64,000 bases of DNA from CAJXSN01 sp947492235. Its GTDB lineage: Bacteria > Pseudomonadota > Alphaproteobacteria > Sphingomonadales > Sphingomonadaceae. Shown here in pieces: positions 62,144-64,000 of the stretch (the first letter of the stretch is position 1; the number at the start of each line of letters is the position of its first letter). The position numbers were made by a program, and so were the translations under genes. The stretch covers positions 2,822,479-2,886,478 of the forward strand of contig NZ_CP170453.1 in assembly GCF_042492175.1 (NCBI RefSeq), in the 5' to 3' direction. Under the pieces are notes generated by a model. The model searched no databases, had not been told where the DNA came from, and saw nothing but the letters and a program-made list of their open reading frames with translations.

Positions 62144-63571
62144 TTATCCTTGGGCGCGGTTGCCGCCGCCCACGCCGCCACCACCGGAACGACCACCACC
62201 GCCGCCACGGCGACGCCGGTTGCGGCCACCCCCCTGTTTGGCACCAGCCGGCTTGCCGCCACCACTCTGGCCACCTTCACCGCCGCCGGGGCCGCGATTG
62301 GGCCGTCCGGCGCGCGAGGTATGCTTGCGCTTGGGACCGCCCGACTTGGGTTTGGGCTGAACCCGGCCACGCTGTTGCTTGGGCGCAGGCTTGGTCGGGC
62401 CGACACCTTCCACCACCGCGCGGAAGTTTTCCGGCAGCGGCAGACGCTCGAACTCGGCGTCGGTCGTCTTGTTGATGTCTTTGAGATACTGGCGTTCGTC
62501 CTCGGCGCAGAAGGCAATCGCGATGCCGTCCTTCCCGGCACGCGCCGTGCGCCCGATGCGGTGGACATATTGCTCCGGCACATTGGGCAATTCGTAATTG
62601 ATCACGTGACTGACGCCGGGGATGTCGATCCCGCGAGCGGCCACATCGGTTGCCACCAGCACCTTCACCCGGGCGCTCTTGAAGTCGTCGAGCGCCCGTT
62701 GGCGCTGCGGCTGGCTCTTATTGCCGTGAATAGCGTTCGCGGTGATGCCGGCCTGCGCCAGCTTCTTCACCACCCGGTCACAGCCATGCTTGGTGCGGGC
62801 AAACACCAGCACCCGCTCCAGCTCGCCCGGCGTGTTGTACCGACCCGACAGGACCATTTCGAGCAGCGCCTGCTTCTCGTCCTGCTGGACCATGATGAGA
62901 TATTGGTCGACCCGCTCTGCGGTCGAGGCCGCAGGCGTTACCGAGACATGCACCGGATCGGTCAGATAGTTCTTGGACAGATCCCGGATGCTGCTCGGCA
63001 TAGTGGCGCTGAACAGCAGGGTCTGGCGGTCGCTCGGCAGCATCGGCACGATACGCTTCAGGGCATGGATAAAGCCGAGGTCGAGCATCTGGTCGGCCTC
63101 GTCCAGCACCAGAATTTCCACGCTACCGAGATTGAACGCCTTCTGGTCAATCAGATCGAGCAGACGGCCCGGTGTCGCCACCAGAATATCAGTACCGCGG
63201 TGCAGCTTGTTCCGGTCCTTGCCGACGGATGTGCCGCCGACGATGGACTGAACCTTCAGGCCCGCCATCGCGCCATATTCGCGGCTGCTTTCGGCAATCT
63301 GACCGGCCAGTTCGCGGGTCGGCGCCAGCACCAGCATGCGGCAGGATTTGAACGGCGTCTGGTTGTCCGCATCGCGCAGATTGTCGATGCTTGGCAGCAT
63401 GAACGCCGCCGTCTTGCCGGTGCCGGTCTGGGCAATACCCAGCAGGTCGCGGCCTTCCAGCAGATGCGGGATGGACTGTTCCTGGATCGGGGTCGGCGTG
63501 GAATAGCCCTTGAGGTCCAGCGCCTGACGGACAGGCTGCGACAGACCGAGCTGGTCGAATGTTTTTGTCAT
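62144..63571 (-). CDS. DEAD-box RNA helicase, RhlE-like
   Basis: 475 residues from ATG 63571. DEAD-box motifs: Q motif GYSTPTPIQEQSIP, Walker A AQTGTGKT, PTRELAGQ, LDEADQML, SATMP, ATDVAARGIDIP and HRIGRTARAGKDG. The last 100 residues are Arg/Gly/Lys-rich (RGRVQPKPK, GGGEGGQSGGGKPAG, RRRRGGGGG), a tail used for RNA binding in RhlE/CsdA-type helicases. It likely acts in ribosome assembly or mRNA turnover in the cold. The 5' leader is long and has possible hairpins. Confidence 0.93.
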   Translation of the reverse strand: MTKTFDQLGLSQPVRQALDLKGYSTPTPIQEQSIPHLLEGRDLLGIAQTGTGKTAAFMLPSIDNLRDADNQTPFKSCRMLVLAPTRELAGQIAESSREYGAMAGLKVQSIVGGTSVGKDRNKLHRGTDILVATPGRLLDLIDQKAFNLGSVEILVLDEADQMLDLGFIHALKRIVPMLPSDRQTLLFSATMPSSIRDLSKNYLTDPVHVSVTPAASTAERVDQYLIMVQQDEKQALLEMVLSGRYNTPGELERVLVFARTKHGCDRVVKKLAQAGITANAIHGNKSQPQRQRALDDFKSARVKVLVATDVAARGIDIPGVSHVINYELPNVPEQYVHRIGRTARAGKDGIAIAFCAEDERQYLKDINKTTDAEFERLPLPENFRAVVEGVGPTKPAPKQQRGRVQPKPKSGGPKRKHTSRAGRPNRGPGGGEGGQSGGGKPAGAKQGGGRNRRRRGGGGGRSGGGGVGGGNRAQG

Positions 63572-64000
63572 AATGTTTGGTTTGAACTCGCAATAAATAT
63601 GCGGCGCGCCCTTGGGAATCCGGGATGGATTCCGGGCGTGTCGCGGGAGGATAACCACCCGCGTGAAAAGGGAAGTCTGGGAAAAAGGACCGAGAGGCTG
63701 CCGGGGCTGGCCGCTTTTTTGCAGGCCGCCGCTTCACGCTGGCGGGCGTCTCGATGAGGTGCATATGGTGCACTGCACCCATAAAGTCAAAGAAACCCTA
63801 TTTTGCTTGACACTTTTGACACCCTGTCAAGCGACGAAATTCCCTCAAGCTACTGTTATACAATCAAATATGCCTGTTGGATTTAATTGACACCTCAGCG
63901 TTCCTTTTTTCGCATACTGGGCCGAATATGCATCAGCCCGACGCGTGCCGGATGCCACAGCCCTGCCCCTGTAGGACAGCAAAAACCGCATCAGGCGCTG
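63572..64000. other. About 430 bp without a supported gene (helicase leader and beyond)
   Basis: No convincing coding region. On the helicase side there are two small hairpins: GGAATCC/GGATTCC (63615-63633) and CGCGGG/CCCGCG (63642-63663). Near 63806-63831, CTTGACA and TGTCAAG form an inverted repeat overlapping a possible -35 element, and 63758-63779 has GGTGCA/TGCACC. An ATG at 63928 opens a frame that runs off the window end (24 codons), too short to judge. No riboswitch consensus could be matched. Confidence 0.45.

Noticed and set aside
63890..64000. Cobalamin riboswitch in the final 110 bases (GCCGGATGCCACAGCCCTGCCCCTG looked similar)
   Set aside because: The B12-box and the CCCGCAACTG-type core are missing on both strands.
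63928..64000. Start of a new gene at ATG 63928
   Set aside because: Only 24 open codons remain in the window, there is no clear ribosome binding site and no recognisable N-terminus.

Overview
The window reads as a chromosomal segment of an alphaproteobacterium, most likely order Sphingomonadales and probably an Erythrobacteraceae genome. The pointers are high G+C (roughly 60-65% by eye), alphaproteobacterial AddA/AddB, a DivL-type pseudo-histidine-kinase, the AmgK-MurU peptidoglycan-recycling pair, the recG-sdhE-mfd order, and an ArsR-type (SahR-like) palindrome in front of ahcY. Almost all of it is densely packed housekeeping sequence. I see no CRISPR array, prophage, IS element, rRNA or plasmid-type gene.

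Layout. 1-4.5 kb: 3' end of an ABC1/AarF kinase, an entericidin lipoprotein, a secreted DUF885 peptidase, a low-molecular-weight phosphatase and an LbtU-like porin. 4.5-12.6 kb: recG, sdhE, mfd, an EAL-domain protein and NAD kinase. 12.7-19.9 kb: tRNA-Asn, a TauE/SafE transporter, a sulfotransferase, secA with a small exported protein directly upstream, argJ, an inositol-phosphatase-like gene and trxA. 20-31 kb: a minus-strand unit divL-tsaE-amgK-murU-addB-addA, every junction overlapping, linking cell-cycle control, tRNA modification, cell-wall recycling and recombination repair. 31-38 kb: ahcY, a small exported protein, peroxiredoxin, folE, a phospholipase-D-like gene, a hemerythrin gene, tRNA-Arg, mutT and two orphan Flp pilins. 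38-47.8 kb: an M48 lipoprotein peptidase, accA, xerD with two uncharacterised envelope genes, aroK-aroB-cyclase-GNAT, a Cys-rich lipoprotein and csaA.

47.9-59.7 kb: a minus-strand run of twelve genes for propionyl-CoA use: pccB, an unknown gene, methylmalonyl-CoA epimerase, methylmalonyl-CoA mutase, a small membrane protein, bioB, an esterase, a DUF3445 haem protein, a DUF1311 protein, metY, an exported protein and pccA. It converts propionyl-CoA to succinyl-CoA and carries the biotin synthase that supplies the carboxylase cofactor. Three of its genes have clearly lower G+C and no recognisable family. 59.8-64 kb: a polyproline-tailed lipoprotein, glutathione reductase, a RhlE-like RNA helicase and about 430 bp without a supported gene.

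The most interesting candidates are the exported 90-residue protein immediately upstream of secA (possible SecM-type secretion monitor), the Tyr-for-His DivL at the head of its translationally coupled operon, the low-G+C genes in the propionate operon, the uncharacterised 653-residue/58-residue envelope pair next to xerD, and regulatory palindromes or stress promoters in front of ahcY, the hemerythrin gene and the entericidin gene. All functions are assigned by reading sequence; no searches were run.
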